A stretch of 52,394 nt of DNA from Bacillota bacterium (GTDB lineage Bacteria; Bacillota; Clostridia; Lachnospirales; Lachnospiraceae), in assembly GCA_023416695.1 (NCBI GenBank), contig JAEZGY010000096.1:1-52394 (forward strand), given 5' to 3'. Of the stretch, positions 35,127-44,822 are shown one piece after another. Positions within the stretch are counted from its first letter, which is position 1; every line of letters starts with the position of its first letter. The notes under the pieces were generated by a model. That model did no database searches, was not told the DNA's origin, and saw nothing but the letters and a program-made list of their open reading frames with translations. The position numbers were made by a program, and so were the translations under genes.

Positions 35127-35651
35127 ATGGTACTTTTAGTAGTGGATACACAAAAATTAATAATGCATAAAGCGCTGTATCAATTTGACCTTTTTGAAGA
35201 ACGTATTAAAGAATTAATCAAACAAGCTCGTAATAATGGTATTGAGGTCATCTATGTTAGGCATGATGATGGGGAGGGTAGTAAATTAACCAAAGGTACA
35301 GAGGGGTTTGAAATATATGATGGATTCAAGCCGAAGTATGGAGAACGTATATTTGATAAAACCGTAAATAGTTCCTTTAAGGGAACTGGATTGTTAGAGT
35401 ATCTAAAAGAAAAAGAGGAAAACACCATCATGGTTGTTGGTTTACAAACCGAATATTGTATTGATGCCACAATAAAATCTGGATTTGAGCATGGTTTTAA
35501 AATGATAGTTCCAGCCAATACTAATACTACATTTAATAATGCATTTATGTCAGGGGAAGCGTCTTACAAATATTATAATGAGTTTATTTGGAATAAGCGA
35601 TATGCAGAATGCATAGCTTTTGATGAAGTACTTGACTTGATGAAGAGTTAA
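35127..35651 (+). CDS. isochorismatase-family cysteine hydrolase
   Basis: The 174-aa protein has the family's catalytic set: Asp7 (LLVVDTQK), a lysine in RIFDKTVNSSF and the nucleophile Cys in GLQTEYCIDATIKSG. The family includes nicotinamidases, ureidoacrylate hydrolases and isochorismatases, and the substrate cannot be fixed here. Length is typical. GGGGAGG precedes the ATG. It stands alone between the decayed MazG region and a terminator. Confidence 0.88.
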   Translation: MVLLVVDTQKLIMHKALYQFDLFEERIKELIKQARNNGIEVIYVRHDDGEGSKLTKGTEGFEIYDGFKPKYGERIFDKTVNSSFKGTGLLEYLKEKEENTIMVVGLQTEYCIDATIKSGFEHGFKMIVPANTNTTFNNAFMSGEASYKYYNEFIWNKRYAECIAFDEVLDLMKS

Positions 35652-35682
35652 GACTTATTTCACGTTCATTTCTGATTATAAG

Positions 35683-35718
35683 AGAAACGATAAACTTCGT
35701 GTTTACTCGTTTCTTTTT
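35683..35718 (+). terminator. terminator after the cysteine hydrolase
   Basis: AGAAACGA-T-AAAC pairs with GTTTA-C-TCGTTTCT around a short loop and is followed by six T. Confidence 0.75.
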
Positions 35719-35840
35719 TATTGAAGTTATACTTTTGCTAGATGGATGTGAATATTAGAATAATAAAATAATTCCCCCATATAAAATGTCACAAAAACTC
35801 AAATTTTGGATAGAATAATATAGCTAATAATAGCATTTAC

Positions 35841-35861
35841 TGTAGATTTTGAAAATCTACA
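35841..35861 (+). promoter_or_regulatory. perfect palindrome before the amidase gene
   Basis: TGTAGATTTT-G-AAAATCTACA is a 10-bp perfect inverted repeat ending 27 bp before the amidase ATG. It could be an operator, or a leader hairpin that modulates translation. No T-run follows, so it is not a terminator. Confidence 0.5.
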
Positions 35862-35888
35862 AATCACTTCAACATTTGGGGGAATCAT

Positions 35889-36677
35889 ATGGAAATTGTA
35901 AAAGCTTACCTTACCAACAATGATTGCTATAAGGAAGCACGTAAGTTAACTAAAGTATATGGTATTGTAAAGCATAGTACAGGAGTAAACAATCCTAACT
36001 TGATTCGGTATGTTGGGACTCATAGTACATTAGGGGTAAACAATGGATTGAATTGGAACAAAAGTGGAGTCTATAAATGTGTGCACTTTCTAATTGGATT
36101 AAATGCAAAGGGTGAAGTGAAATGCTATCAAACACTTCCACTAGAATATCAGTGTTGGGGTTGTGGTAGTGGAAGTAAGGGAAGCTTTAATCAAACCCAT
36201 ATACAATATGAGATTTTAGAGGATGGTCTTACGAACAAAGACTATTTCCAAAAAGCCTTTGCTTTAGCTAGAGAGTTGGATGTTTATCTTTGTAAATTAT
36301 TTAATCTAAAGGCTGACTCTATTGTTAGTCATGCAGAGGCTCACAAGTTAGGTTACGCATCTGATCATGCTGATTGTGATCATTGGCTAGCTAAATTCGG
36401 TGGTTCTATGCAAAAAGAAAGAGCGGCAGTAGATTTGTTATTAAACCCACCAGTTCCACCAACAGTCGATCCTCCATCTACAAAGGTGAATTTTATTGTA
36501 AAAATCATAGTATCAACATTGAATGTCCGTAGTGGACCAGGGATTAATTATAAAATTGTTACTACAGTGAAGAAAAATGAAGTTTACACCATTGTGGAAA
36601 CTAAAGGAAGCTGGGGCAGGCTGAAAAGCGGAGCAGGCTGGATAAATATTGCTAGTGATTATGTGAAAAAAATATAG
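35889..36677 (+). CDS. N-acetylmuramoyl-L-alanine amidase with SH3 domain
   Basis: The 262-aa protein combines an amidase-2 domain (about 1-180) and a bacterial SH3 domain (about 200-262, VSTLNVRSGPGINYKIV). Candidate zinc ligands are His in GIVKHST, His in SHAEAH and the Cys/His group in HADCDHW. It should cleave the bond between muramic acid and the stem peptide, the SH3 part binding the wall. There is no signal peptide, as in phage endolysins released by a holin, so it may be a domesticated phage lysin. No holin is adjacent. Confidence 0.87.
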   Translation: MEIVKAYLTNNDCYKEARKLTKVYGIVKHSTGVNNPNLIRYVGTHSTLGVNNGLNWNKSGVYKCVHFLIGLNAKGEVKCYQTLPLEYQCWGCGSGSKGSFNQTHIQYEILEDGLTNKDYFQKAFALARELDVYLCKLFNLKADSIVSHAEAHKLGYASDHADCDHWLAKFGGSMQKERAAVDLLLNPPVPPTVDPPSTKVNFIVKIIVSTLNVRSGPGINYKIVTTVKKNEVYTIVETKGSWGRLKSGAGWINIASDYVKKI

Positions 36678-36690
36678 ATTTTCTTTTGGA

Positions 36691-36716
36691 AAGGGCTTCT
36701 TCGTAAGAAGCCTTTT
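36691..36716 (+). terminator. terminator after the amidase
   Basis: AAGGGCTTCTT and AAGAAGCCTTTT form a stem with a CGT loop, leading into T-rich sequence. Confidence 0.75.
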
Positions 36717-36786
36717 CCTTATTTATAGCTTGGATTGGGCCGGAACTTAAAAATATGAATATATCATAGAACTATATGAGAAATTA

Positions 36787-36795
36787 TGGTATAAT
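36787..36795 (+). promoter_or_regulatory. extended -10 promoter of the transglycosylase gene
   Basis: TGGTATAAT at 36787-36795 lies 32 bp before the ATG at 36828, in a gene-free gap. No strong -35 is seen, as is common with extended -10 promoters. Confidence 0.5.
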
Positions 36796-36827
36796 TACTG
36801 GTATATAATATAATATTGGAGGATACG

Positions 36828-37685
36828 ATGCAGGTAAACTCAATTTCTTCAAGTACCAATATAAATAATTCCAAGAAGAGTAGTGGTTCAGTAAATGGTG
36901 ATGGAAGCTTTCAGTCTTATTTAGGGGAAACCAAGGAGCTAGATACAATTTTTAGGAAGGCTGCCAAGACTTATGGTGTAGATGTAAATTTGTTAAAGTC
37001 AGTGGCTAGGGTGGAGTCCAATTTCCGTAAAGATGCTGTCAGCTGTGTAGGGGCAGTAGGAATTATGCAGCTTATGCCAAGAACTGCTAAAGGTCTTGGT
37101 GTAAAAAATAGCTATGATCCAGAGCAGAACATCATGGGCGGGGCAAAACTCTTATCACAGTTACTAGATAAATATGATCAGGATGTGGAACTTGCTTTAG
37201 CTGGTTATAATGCAGGTTCTGGAAATGTAAAAAAATATGGTGGAGTACCACCTTGGGAATCCGTACATAAATATATTAATAAGGTTCTTGGTTTCTATAA
37301 AGAAAGTGGTTCAGGTACAGTTACTACCAATAGTTCTGTAGCTGCTACGAATAAAACAGAGAAGCAAGCAGAAACAATTAAAAATGAGCCAAAGGTAGAG
37401 GAAATGTCATCTGCGATTTCCACTGCTTATTATCAGGCTGGAACTACTAGCACAACCGACCAGTTGACAGCTATGCTGGATGCTTTAAATATTTCTTCAG
37501 AAGCATCTAGAACAGAACTAGAACATGTCTTTAGTTATGATAAATATCTAAAGTTTATAGAGCTATATTTTGAAGAGCAGGAGAAAGAAAAGAAGGATAC
37601 AAAGGAAGAGGAGAATAGTATTATGAAGAATGCCTCTCAATTACAGATTTCCTCTTCTGTATCAAATATGCTAAAGCAAGTTTAA
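36828..37685 (+). CDS. lytic transglycosylase (SLT domain)
   Basis: The 285-aa protein has an SLT/goose-lysozyme-type domain at about 40-160. It shows catalytic Glu in SVARVESNFR, GAVGIMQLMPRTAKGLG and ALAGYNAGSGNVKKYGGVPPWESVHKYI. It cleaves glycan strands to anhydromuramoyl products. The N-terminus (Ser/Asn-rich, QSYLGE) is not a signal peptide, resembling transglycosylases exported by the flagellar apparatus. That route is a guess, as no flagellar genes are here. The C-terminal third is an acidic, low-complexity helix region of unknown role. ATG 36828 is chosen for GGAGG over an upstream TTG. Confidence 0.87.
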   Translation: MQVNSISSSTNINNSKKSSGSVNGDGSFQSYLGETKELDTIFRKAAKTYGVDVNLLKSVARVESNFRKDAVSCVGAVGIMQLMPRTAKGLGVKNSYDPEQNIMGGAKLLSQLLDKYDQDVELALAGYNAGSGNVKKYGGVPPWESVHKYINKVLGFYKESGSGTVTTNSSVAATNKTEKQAETIKNEPKVEEMSSAISTAYYQAGTTSTTDQLTAMLDALNISSEASRTELEHVFSYDKYLKFIELYFEEQEKEKKDTKEEENSIMKNASQLQISSSVSNMLKQV

Positions 37686-37766
37686 AAATTTGTTGTAATA
37701 ATTTCATATTTCTTAAACCTCGGTGTCATACTAAATCATATATGTATGAACTGAGGAGGTTTAGAA

Positions 37767-39434
37767 ATGTCAGTACAAGATGTTGAAATGTTGTTTAAGT
37801 TTATTGGCGGATTGGGACTTTTCCTTTATGGCATGAGTACCATGGCTGAAGGACTTCAGAAGTCTGCAGGGAACAAAACAAAAAAGCTCATGGGAGTACT
37901 GACAAATAACCGCTTTTTGGCTGTTGCAGTGGGAGCATTGATTACGGCTCTAATACAAAGTAGCTCGGCCACTACTGTTATGGTAGTGGGGTTTGTCAAC
38001 GCTGGAGTACTTTCGTTAGTACAGGCAGTTGGTGTCATTATGGGAGCGAATGTAGGAACAACTATCACAGCTTGGATTGTGTCTATGAATGAGTGGGGCA
38101 GTTTTCTAAAGCCAGAGTTTTTTGCTCCTGTACTAGTTGGTATAGGAGCTTTCTTATTGATGTTTGCAAAAGGCAAAAGGAAAAGGGAGATTGGTGGAAT
38201 CCTAATAGGGTTTGGTGTACTGTTTATTGGCCTTTCTTTTATGTCAGATGCCATAAAGCCTTATCGTTCTTCTCCAGTTTTTCAGAAAGCCTTTGTCTTA
38301 TTTGGAAAGAATCCATTGCTAGGAATCCTTGCCGGAGCGTTGGTTACTGCCATTATACAAAGCTCTTCGGCATCCGTTAGTATACTCCAAACCCTAGCTC
38401 TTAATGGTGTGGTAAATTGGAACTCAGCGGTATTTATTACTCTTGGGCAGAATATCGGAACTTGTATAACAGCCTTACTTTCTAGTGCCGGTGCTTCTAA
38501 AAACGCTAAGAGAGCAGCAGTAATTCACCTGTTATTTAATACTATAGGGGCAGTCATTTTTGGTGTCGTTATGTATATTCTTTTTAATATCTATAGTAGC
38601 TGGGCTACAGCAAGCATAAACAGTGTACAGATCTCTATCTTTCATACCGTTTTTAATGTTGGGAATACCTTGCTATTATTTCCATTTGCAAACCTGCTTG
38701 TTAAGATTTCCACTCGTATTGTAAAAGAGGGCAAGGAAGGAGCAGAACCACAGGAAGTCAATGTAGTGGAGGATACAAAAAATCGTCTAAATCAAAGGTT
38801 TTTAGAGACTCCATCCTTTGCAGTAGAGGTTGTAAGTAGAGAGATTGTAACAATGGGTGATATCACCTTAGATACTACTAGACTAGCGGTGAGGGCTCTC
38901 TTAGAGAATAATCAAGATGATATAGATGAGGTATTTAGACGAGAAAAGGATATCAATGGACTGCAAAAGGTCCTAACCCAATATCTAGTTAAGGTTAATA
39001 ACAGTGCACTTAATGAACAGCAATATCTTAAGATTAAGAATCTTCTTTATACTATTAACGATATTGAGAGAATTGGTGATCATGCGGAGAACTTGGTGGA
39101 GTTGGCTTCTGAAAAGATGAGAGAAAATCTAGAATTCTCTAAGGAAGCGGTAGATAACTTAAAAATCATGGTGGACAAAGTGCTTGAAGCCGTGGATAAG
39201 TCCCTGGAAGCCAGAAAACAGATGGATAAAAAGATTGCCGAAAGTGTGAATCAGTATGAAGAGGCAGTAGATGCCATGGAGGTTAGATTACGAGAAGAGC
39301 ATGTTCACCGCTTGTCTAGGAACCAGTGTACGGCGGAAAGTGGAGTTGTATATGTAGATGTTTTATCAAATCTGGAGCGTATAGCAGATCATGCTTACAA
39401 TATTGCAGGCTATGTAATAGAAGAAATTAAATAA
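37767..39434 (+). CDS. Na+/phosphate cotransporter with PhoU-like domain
   Basis: The 555-aa protein carries the two hallmark QSSSA repeats of the NptA/PNaS family (ALIQSSSATTVMVVGF near 60 and AIIQSSSASVSILQTLAL near 195). It has eight or so helices and a C-terminal PhoU-like helical domain (about 335-555). It uses the sodium gradient to move inorganic phosphate, and the PhoU part probably adjusts activity. GAGGAGG precedes the ATG. A long terminator follows directly. Confidence 0.9.
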   Translation: MSVQDVEMLFKFIGGLGLFLYGMSTMAEGLQKSAGNKTKKLMGVLTNNRFLAVAVGALITALIQSSSATTVMVVGFVNAGVLSLVQAVGVIMGANVGTTITAWIVSMNEWGSFLKPEFFAPVLVGIGAFLLMFAKGKRKREIGGILIGFGVLFIGLSFMSDAIKPYRSSPVFQKAFVLFGKNPLLGILAGALVTAIIQSSSASVSILQTLALNGVVNWNSAVFITLGQNIGTCITALLSSAGASKNAKRAAVIHLLFNTIGAVIFGVVMYILFNIYSSWATASINSVQISIFHTVFNVGNTLLLFPFANLLVKISTRIVKEGKEGAEPQEVNVVEDTKNRLNQRFLETPSFAVEVVSREIVTMGDITLDTTRLAVRALLENNQDDIDEVFRREKDINGLQKVLTQYLVKVNNSALNEQQYLKIKNLLYTINDIERIGDHAENLVELASEKMRENLEFSKEAVDNLKIMVDKVLEAVDKSLEARKQMDKKIAESVNQYEEAVDAMEVRLREEHVHRLSRNQCTAESGVVYVDVLSNLERIADHAYNIAGYVIEEIK

Positions 39435-39478
39435 ACAAAGGTGTTCGCCTCCAAAGAGGTGAACACCTTTGTTTATTT
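39429..39478. terminator. long bidirectional terminator
   Basis: A stem of about 23 bp (39429-39451 with 39456-39478, one G-T pair) overlaps the cotransporter stop codon and also lies just after the convergent AI-2E-family gene. A and T tracts flank it on both strands. Confidence 0.85.
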
Positions 39479-39490
39479 ATAGTAGATATT

Positions 39491-40636
39491 CTAATGTATA
39501 TCTAGCTTTTTCTGTTCTAATTTACGGGTAACCAGTTGTTTCGTTATTGTGTAACAAACGGATACTAAAGGGATAAAGGTAATCATACCTACAATACCCA
39601 TAAGTCGTCCACCAATAGTAACAGCCACAATCACCCAGATAGGTGGAAGACCTACTGCATTTCCAACTATCTTTGGATAAATAAAGCTGGAATCTAATTG
39701 CTGTATCACCATAAAGAGTACTAAAAACAGCAGCGCCTGCCAAGGGTTACTCATAAGAAGTAAAAAGGCACTAGAATAACTAGAAATATAGGATCCTATA
39801 ATCGGGATAAATGACATAAAGGCAATAAAAACACTAATTAGCAAAGCATACGGAAATCGAAGTAGGGATAGTAATGGAAAAAATATTAGAAACTGAATAA
39901 GTGCTTCGATACATTGACCCGAGATAAATTTGGAGAAAGTTTGGTAGGCTAAGGATGCAACTTTATGTATACGTTTAGCCCATTTCATATTTACATAGGC
40001 ATATAATACTTGGCGAGTTTCCTTGCCTATTTGCTCTTTTCTTGCTAAAAGGTATAGAGCAAACATAAAGCTAATCATCAGGTTCATAATACTATTAATA
40101 AATCTGCTAACTACAGAAAATGTGGAAGTAAAGAGTGTATTGGAGAGTTGTCGTATATAGTCTGTAGCGGTAGTTCCAATGGAGGTCCAATCCACATCTA
40201 GATTACTTATGAAACTTTCAATCTGAGGGTTCTTTTTGGAGAAGTCTGTTACCCATACACCTACCTTGTCCACAACAGAACTGATACTATTTAAAAACAG
40301 ACTAAGCTTATTGATAAATTCTGGGATAACTAAAAGAGAGACTATGCCTATGATGCTAACTAAAAAGGCTAGTGATAGAATCATGCTCACCGGTCTATGA
40401 CACTTCTTAAGAATTCGATTCTTTCCCCAGTATCGTAATAGCTTAGTTTCAATAAAGTTCATAGGAAGGTTAATAATAAAGGCAATGCAACCCCCTATGA
40501 TAAACGGCATAATTAACCATATTATGTAACGTATGATATAAAGTATTACATCAAGACGTTGAACACTAACCAGTAGTAACACAGTAAAGGTGATAATGAG
40601 AAGTATCTTTTTGGTATTGGCATTATCTAGTTTCAT
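39491..40636 (-). CDS. AI-2E family permease
   Basis: The 381-aa protein has about eight helices: a paired set at the N-terminus, an amphipathic middle region and a C-terminal bundle with FPYALLISVFIAFMSFIPIIGSYI and PIWVIVAVTIGGRLMG. This is the PerM/YtvI/TqsA group. Members export AI-2 or act as sodium/proton antiporters, so the substrate is open. It is convergent with the phosphate cotransporter and sits alone. Confidence 0.87.
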   Translation of the reverse strand: MKLDNANTKKILLIITFTVLLLVSVQRLDVILYIIRYIIWLIMPFIIGGCIAFIINLPMNFIETKLLRYWGKNRILKKCHRPVSMILSLAFLVSIIGIVSLLVIPEFINKLSLFLNSISSVVDKVGVWVTDFSKKNPQIESFISNLDVDWTSIGTTATDYIRQLSNTLFTSTFSVVSRFINSIMNLMISFMFALYLLARKEQIGKETRQVLYAYVNMKWAKRIHKVASLAYQTFSKFISGQCIEALIQFLIFFPLLSLLRFPYALLISVFIAFMSFIPIIGSYISSYSSAFLLLMSNPWQALLFLVLFMVIQQLDSSFIYPKIVGNAVGLPPIWVIVAVTIGGRLMGIVGMITFIPLVSVCYTITKQLVTRKLEQKKLDIH

Positions 40637-40797
40637 CTTTTTCCCTCTTTCCTGCTTTTTTAACCCTTATTTGTATAATTATACCAACTCAAAGATAAAT
40701 AAACAACTATTAGAGGGTGGGTGTGATTGCTTTTTTTTACTGAAAAGGCTATACTAATGACGGTAACAGTGAGTATAGTGTGTAGTTAGGAGAACCT

Positions 40798-42279
40798 ATG
40801 GTAAGAGAAATACTGGAAGAACTATTAGCCAATCAAAATATAAGACAGAATTTAAGTAAGCTTCGTCAATGCATAAAAGAGGAATCGGAGCGTCATGCTT
40901 TAATGTATCTACTATCCGGCAAGGAACAACATCTGATTGCCCTGCTTAAAGAGATGGATGCTAAGACTAGAAAAAATACGGCACTATTAATGGGAGACTT
41001 GGGACAACAAGTGTATTTAGAGCCCTTAGTAGAAGCGTACAAGGCAGAAAACCAGCTATTTGTTCGCAGCTGTTACCTGACAGCCATAGGACAGTTAGAT
41101 TACCGAAGCTATATAGAAGAGTTCAAAAAGCAATTGAACCTATTAAATGAAATAGAGATCACAGAAGAAAATAAGAAGCATATTGCAGCAGAAAAAAAGG
41201 AACTTCAGGAACTGATTCTGACCATAGAAGGAATAAATAGACATCAATTTACTGGATTAAAGGGTCTAGAGCAGTTGGTTTTATTAACCAACAGAAACCA
41301 CGTAGATACAGTGTTAAAGCAATTAGAGGGGATGCAGGCTAAAGCCTTCAATGCGGGAGTGGTTGTAAAGACAGATGATTTAAAGCCCTTACTGGGTATA
41401 AGAACCTATGAGGAGCTTCTCTTTATGATACAAGGGTTAGGCCCTACCCCTGGGGATGCTAGTGACATTGCCAGGAGTATGGCAAAATCCAAGTTAATTT
41501 CCTTTCTTAATAGAACTCATAAAGGAAGTGGGCCATTCTATTTTCGAATTGAAATAAAATCTAAAATGGAATTAAGTAAACGAAGTAGCTTTGCGAAAAA
41601 GCTTGCGGCTGAGATTGAGCAAGAGTCCCAAGGACAGTTAATCAACTCAACCTCCCATTATGAGATAGAGCTTCGATTAATTGAGAATAAAGAGGGTAAC
41701 TTTAACGTTTTATTAAAACTATATACCATTAGTGATGAACGTTTTGACTACCGAATAGAGACCCTTTCTACAAGTATTAAACCAGTCAATGCGGCGCTTT
41801 TAGTAGAGCTTTCAAAGCCTTATATGAAAGAGGCTGCTCAGGTACTAGATCCATTTTGTGGAACGGGGACAATGCTTATTGAGAGGCATAAGGCTGTCCC
41901 AGCTAACACCACTTATGGTATTGATTATTTTGGGGAAGCCATAGAGAAAGCAAAGGTTAATACGGAGGCCGCTAGACAGATTATTCATTATATACAACGA
42001 GATTTCTTCGATTTTACCCATGAGTATTTATTTGATGAAATTATTACACAGATGCCTTGGGCTATGGGTAAGGTGACAGAAAGAGAGATAAAGGAACTGT
42101 ACCAACACTTTTTTGAAAAGGCTAAGACTCATCTTAAGGACGATGGCATAGTTATTTTGTATTCTCATAATAAAAAGTTTGTGGAAGGGATGTCTAAAGC
42201 TGCTGGCTATAGAATAATTAAGAGATTTGAAATCAATGCGAAAGAAGGTACCTACGGGTATGTTCTAGCGATACAGTAA
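40798..42279 (+). CDS. SAM-dependent RNA methyltransferase-like protein with helical-repeat N-terminus
   Basis: The 493-aa protein has HEAT-like helical repeats at about 1-140, a THUMP-like middle region (about 150-320) and a C-terminal Rossmann methyltransferase. Motif I is LDPFCGTGTMLIE (350-362), followed by TTYGIDYFGEAIEKAKVN. This is the TRM11/RlmL (UPF0020) class, which modifies guanine N2 in tRNA or rRNA. The catalytic NPPY motif is replaced by TQMPW (417-421), so target or activity may differ. It is preceded by AGGAGAAC and probably transcribed alone. Confidence 0.75.
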   Translation: MVREILEELLANQNIRQNLSKLRQCIKEESERHALMYLLSGKEQHLIALLKEMDAKTRKNTALLMGDLGQQVYLEPLVEAYKAENQLFVRSCYLTAIGQLDYRSYIEEFKKQLNLLNEIEITEENKKHIAAEKKELQELILTIEGINRHQFTGLKGLEQLVLLTNRNHVDTVLKQLEGMQAKAFNAGVVVKTDDLKPLLGIRTYEELLFMIQGLGPTPGDASDIARSMAKSKLISFLNRTHKGSGPFYFRIEIKSKMELSKRSSFAKKLAAEIEQESQGQLINSTSHYEIELRLIENKEGNFNVLLKLYTISDERFDYRIETLSTSIKPVNAALLVELSKPYMKEAAQVLDPFCGTGTMLIERHKAVPANTTYGIDYFGEAIEKAKVNTEAARQIIHYIQRDFFDFTHEYLFDEIITQMPWAMGKVTEREIKELYQHFFEKAKTHLKDDGIVILYSHNKKFVEGMSKAAGYRIIKRFEINAKEGTYGYVLAIQ

Positions 42280-42392
42280 AAGAAAAAGGCATAGAAAATA
42301 TGAAAATTCTATGTCTTTACTTTCTATAATCTTAGTAATGTTATAGAATATAGTGTGCTTAGTAAAGATGTAAATAGAAAGGAAGACAGTAT

Positions 42393-44615
42393 ATGATAAC
42401 CGAGTCATCAATGGAAGACTTAATCGAGGATACGAAGACAATAAATAGTAAAAGGCAACTTCCTTGGCATATTGGAGTCCTTAAGAGGATACCGGTGGAA
42501 TACATAGCAATATTAAGTAGCCTTCTTATAGCCATTGTACTATCTATTCTTTGCACAATTTTTGGAAATGAGAAAATGTTTCGTCCAAGTATTTATGTAT
42601 TCTTTTTTGTATTTATCTTGGCACTTCATTTTGGATATATATATCGATGTATTGCTACTCACCCAGTTAGATTACTTCTATATGGGACTGGTATCATCGC
42701 TCTTTTCATATCTAATTATTTTTTAGTGAAACAGATAGGTAAAGCTAAGAATCCTGATTATCTAGTTGCTAATGTGCTTTTAGTATTGACATTTTTTGTT
42801 CCTTTATTTGGGCTTATCAAGAGCACATCAAAGAATAAGGCTTTATTCATTTTGAATATCATTAAGTCAGTGCTGTTTGGGATTCTGACAATAGTTGCTG
42901 CCTTCTTTATCATAGAGGAATGTAGTGGAACAGATATCATGTCTATTTATGGAGAATATTGGACCTATAATCTGTTAATTTTAACTTTAATTACAGGTTT
43001 AATCTACCTTCTGTTTTTTAGAATTCGGATTGCCCTCACCATTGTTTTGGTGTTCGCTCTTGTGGTTGGACTAGCCAATGGATATGTCATTCAGTTTAGA
43101 GGTTCACCAATTTTACCTGCAGACTTATATCTGATGAGAACAGCATTAGAAGTAAGTGGTGGTTATGATTATACCCCTACTGCCCATATGTGGATTGGCA
43201 TTAGTACTTTTCTTATGGCCATGATGTTTGTATGGGCTATAAAAGAGCCAATTATGAGCCGAAAGAGAAGACTTATTGGTAGAGGAATATTTGCTGTTCC
43301 TTATGCAGTGTATTCTATTATAGTCATTCTTTGTTTTAATTCTGATGTAAATAAGAATCTATATATGCTTAATCTATGGCAACCAGTTGATACTTATCAA
43401 AGATATGGTACAACCTATGGCTTTGGCATGAATATCATTGCTATGCAGGTACAAAAGCCAGAGGGCTACTCTCAAAGTAAGGTGGAATCAGTTTTACAAG
43501 ATTATACTTCTGACGAGAAGCTAGTAGGAGAAAATCCTAACATCATCGTGATATTGTGTGAAGGATTCTCTGATTTGGGAGTTGTGGGAGAGTTTAAGAC
43601 CAATGAAGATTATCTTCCCTATTATAAAAGTTTAAGTGAGAATGTTATAAAAGGCTATGCCTATAGCTCGGTTTTAGGTGGGACTACAGCTGACAGTGAG
43701 TACGAGCTACTTACTGGGAATGCCATTACTTATTTACCACCAGGTACCGTACCATACCAGCAATATATCAATGCGGATACTCTTAATTTTACAAGAACCT
43801 TAAAGAGTCAAGGATATTCTGCAACTGCACTTCACCCTTACAGTAGAAACACGTACCGTAGGGAAATTGTATATCCTCTTCTTGGATTTGATGAATATCT
43901 GGATATGTCATTTATTCATCCTACAGAATATTTACGCTATTATATCAATGATGCTACAGATTTTAGAAAGATAGTAGGGTTATATGAAAATAGGGATAAA
44001 TCTAAACCATTTTATCTTTACAATGTAACTATGCAGAATCACAGTCCTTATGATTTAGGATATATGGAATATAACATCGACGTATTGGATGGAGACTATC
44101 CTCAAGCTGATGAGTATTTAAGTTGTATCAGTCATACAGATGCAGCCATTCCAATACTGATTGACTACTTTAGCAAGGTAGAAGAACCTACCTATATTTT
44201 ATTTGTTGGCGACCATCAACCTAATTTATATGACGGTTTTTTTGAATACCTTTATGGTGGTAGTTTATCAGACCTTACAACAGAACAGTTGCAAAAACGC
44301 TATCAGGTGCCGTTTTTTATTTGGAGTAATCAGGATATTGAGGAGAAACAGGTAGACGCTATCAGCCTAAACTACCTTAGCTCCTATTTTCTAAATGAAA
44401 TCGGAATGCCTCTTACTGCGTATAATAAGTATTTATTAGATCTGTATGAGAAATATCCTGTGGTAAATATTAATGGATATCTTGATCAGGACAAGGTATG
44501 GCATGACACTGTTAAGCTTAGACAAAATGAAGAGCTTACGGAGTATAACATGCTAGTATATAACAGTGTAGTAAATAATAATCAAGATGTGGAATGGGCA
44601 TATCAGTTGAAATAA
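42393..44615 (+). CDS. LTA synthase-like membrane phosphotransferase (first paralogue)
   Basis: The 740-aa protein has an N-terminal block of about ten hydrophobic segments (to about 320) and an extracellular sulfatase-fold domain. The domain shows VILCEGFSDLG, GGTTADSEYELLTGNA (the Thr region expected to be the nucleophile), MQNHSPY and FVGDHQPN. LtaS-like enzymes transfer glycerol phosphate from phosphatidylglycerol to build or prime lipoteichoic acid; other members modify glycans. AAAGGAAG precedes the ATG. A second, closely related gene follows at 44823, after a terminator. Confidence 0.87.
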   Translation: MITESSMEDLIEDTKTINSKRQLPWHIGVLKRIPVEYIAILSSLLIAIVLSILCTIFGNEKMFRPSIYVFFFVFILALHFGYIYRCIATHPVRLLLYGTGIIALFISNYFLVKQIGKAKNPDYLVANVLLVLTFFVPLFGLIKSTSKNKALFILNIIKSVLFGILTIVAAFFIIEECSGTDIMSIYGEYWTYNLLILTLITGLIYLLFFRIRIALTIVLVFALVVGLANGYVIQFRGSPILPADLYLMRTALEVSGGYDYTPTAHMWIGISTFLMAMMFVWAIKEPIMSRKRRLIGRGIFAVPYAVYSIIVILCFNSDVNKNLYMLNLWQPVDTYQRYGTTYGFGMNIIAMQVQKPEGYSQSKVESVLQDYTSDEKLVGENPNIIVILCEGFSDLGVVGEFKTNEDYLPYYKSLSENVIKGYAYSSVLGGTTADSEYELLTGNAITYLPPGTVPYQQYINADTLNFTRTLKSQGYSATALHPYSRNTYRREIVYPLLGFDEYLDMSFIHPTEYLRYYINDATDFRKIVGLYENRDKSKPFYLYNVTMQNHSPYDLGYMEYNIDVLDGDYPQADEYLSCISHTDAAIPILIDYFSKVEEPTYILFVGDHQPNLYDGFFEYLYGGSLSDLTTEQLQKRYQVPFFIWSNQDIEEKQVDAISLNYLSSYFLNEIGMPLTAYNKYLLDLYEKYPVVNINGYLDQDKVWHDTVKLRQNEELTEYNMLVYNSVVNNNQDVEWAYQLK

Positions 44616-44616
44616 G

Positions 44617-44669
44617 AAAAGTGTATTCGTCTTTTTACTAAAGCTTTAGAAAGACGAATACACTTTTTT
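44617..44669 (+). terminator. terminator between the two LtaS-like genes
   Basis: A perfect 18-bp stem (44617-44634 with 44650-44667) is followed by T. It starts 2 bp after the first gene's stop codon, so the two paralogues should be transcribed separately. Confidence 0.85.
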
Positions 44670-44822
44670 GCTAATAGAAGATGCGCCTCAGTGTTTATAG
44701 GGAAGTAAGACATTTATATAACTCCACAAAATTTGTAAGTTGATATTTTATGGGAAAAAGAATATAATAAAGGACGCTTTGTATCAACAACAAAGTTAAG
44801 CATGCACGAAAGGAAGACTTTA

